From positions 1 through 13,664 of the forward strand of contig CAZYWJ010000077.1 in NCBI GenBank assembly GCA_964651785.1: a stretch of 13,664 nt of DNA, in the 5' to 3' direction. The notes under the pieces were generated by a model, which was not told the origin of the DNA, ran no database searches, and was given only the letters and a program-made list of their open reading frames with translations. The DNA comes from JAKVAV01 sp964651785. GTDB taxonomy: Bacteria > Bacteroidota > Bacteroidia > Flavobacteriales_D > Cryomorphaceae. Shown here piece after piece: positions 12,889 to 13,664 of the stretch. Position 1 is the first letter of the stretch. Every line of letters starts with the position of its first letter. The position numbers and the translations under genes were made by a program.

Positions 12889-13664
12889 ATGAAATCATTT
12901 TTCTCAGCCTGCCTGCTGATGCTGATGGCGCATTTTGCTACAGCCCAAACCACTGCCCGACTAGCTACCGACAAAGCAGTGGAAGACATCGACCAACTGA
13001 TTTCCACTTTTGAAAGAGTGCACTACAACCCCTACTTCAAATCGAGCAAAGAGGAAGTTTACGCCGCAAGAGAAGAATTAACCAAAGATTGGACAACCGA
13101 CTCAGTTACGTATAAACGTTTTATGACGGCGGGGATGAAGCTTACGGCGATGATGAGCGGCGGACACTCGAACATGCTTTGGAAGAACCCGAACATGACA
13201 GAGGAAATTAAGAGCCACGTCTACCTTCCCTTTACGGGAAAACTCACCGACGAATATCAGACCTTCACCATCACCAAATCCACTCACCCCGAACTCGCAG
13301 AAGGCACGAAGGTCAAATCCATAAACGGTACTGAAATCGTTGAGCTGTACCGCGAATGCATGACCTATACGGGCGGCATAGATGCCTTTAAGCGCAATAC
13401 CATCGAAGGCTATTTTCCCGTGTACTTGTTCTTCAACGAATCACTTCGGCCACCTTACTCCATCGAACTACTCGAAACCCATGAAATCGTAAAAACTGAA
13501 GGCATCGGCATATACCCCTTGGCCGATATGCTCAATGCCGACCAGCCTCAGGAGGACTACACCTTTGAAATAATGAAAGGCGACATCGGCCTTATCTCCT
13601 ACAATAGCTGCACGAATTACAAGAAGTTCAAAAAGTTTCTGGCGGCGACCTTCGAAACCATTGA
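12889..13664 (+). CDS. S41-type (tail-specific) peptidase, N-terminal part (runs off window)
   Basis: From ATG 12889, 258 residues are visible before the window ends with the frame still open. A signal peptide (MKSFFSACLLMLMAHFATAQ) exports it. Residues ~27-90 (DIDQLISTFERVHYNPYFKSSKEEVYAAREEL... LTAMMSGGHSNMLW) match the N-terminal helical region of Bacteroidota S41 peptidases, where a D-G-H-T/S phrase is usual; here it is GGHS. A PDZ-like strand, EGTKVKSINGTEIVELY (~140-156), follows. The catalytic Ser/Lys would lie beyond the window, so activity cannot be judged. A TTTTTGC/TTTTG-rich stretch at ~12847-12860 may hold the promoter, though element spacing is off by one. A 5-codon open frame (12872-12889) overlaps the start by one base. 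Confidence 0.8.
   Translation, partial: MKSFFSACLLMLMAHFATAQTTARLATDKAVEDIDQLISTFERVHYNPYFKSSKEEVYAAREELTKDWTTDSVTYKRFMTAGMKLTAMMSGGHSNMLWKNPNMTEEIKSHVYLPFTGKLTDEYQTFTITKSTHPELAEGTKVKSINGTEIVELYRECMTYTGGIDAFKRNTIEGYFPVYLFFNESLRPPYSIELLETHEIVKTEGIGIYPLADMLNADQPQEDYTFEIMKGDIGLISYNSCTNYKKFKKFLAATFETI

Overview
The window looks like a draft-assembly scaffold from a member of the Bacteroidota, probably Flavobacteriales-like. Evidence: several genes are preceded by the Bacteroidota -7 promoter element (TAnnTTTG or close variants), and Shine-Dalgarno sequences are generally absent. The gene families also fit: a PorT-type outer-membrane barrel, a DUF6624/TPR secreted protein, a TPR-coiled-coil histidine kinase, and PrmA and RlmF with Bacteroidota-style termini. 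A run of exactly 100 N (1452-1551) marks a scaffold gap of unknown true length. It falls inside prmA.

Layout. 1-128: N-terminus of a membrane protein leaving the window. 129-552: non-coding, with a duplicated block built on degenerate ATAC heptamers. 553-1035: unrecognised 160-aa protein with a Cys/His pattern. 1036-1414: non-coding, with a fold-back element and a second heptamer array that runs into the 3' end of prmA. 1415-2018: prmA, interrupted by the gap. 2019-2489: non-coding, with three strong inverted repeats. 2490-4404: a porin-like barrel and a secreted protein, convergent. 4474-5430: rlmF. 5685-8137: a three-gene operon encoding the phosphoesterase, ligase and polymerase modules of the NHEJ enzyme LigD as separate proteins. 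8146-9120: DUF6624 protein, convergent with the operon. 9351-9551: dodecin, followed by a good terminator. 9629-10539: a VOC protein and a RelE/ParE-type toxin-antitoxin pair. 10658-12439: orphan sensor histidine kinase. 12889-end: S41-type protease, cut by the window end.

How the genes work together. Only two groups have clear functional coupling. The LigD operon encodes the end-processing, gap-filling and sealing activities of bacterial double-strand-break repair; its partner Ku is not in the window. The toxin-antitoxin pair abuts with no intergenic base. prmA and rlmF both methylate the 50S subunit (protein L11 and 23S rRNA) but are not in one transcription unit. The rest are housekeeping, envelope or accessory genes in a mosaic of short units.

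Most unusual features: the fully split LigD operon, the in-phase degenerate heptamer arrays (one supplies the last codons and stop of prmA), the dodecin with altered flavin-contact positions, and the hairpins between prmA and the porin gene. No CRISPR array, insertion sequence, rRNA or tRNA was recognised.
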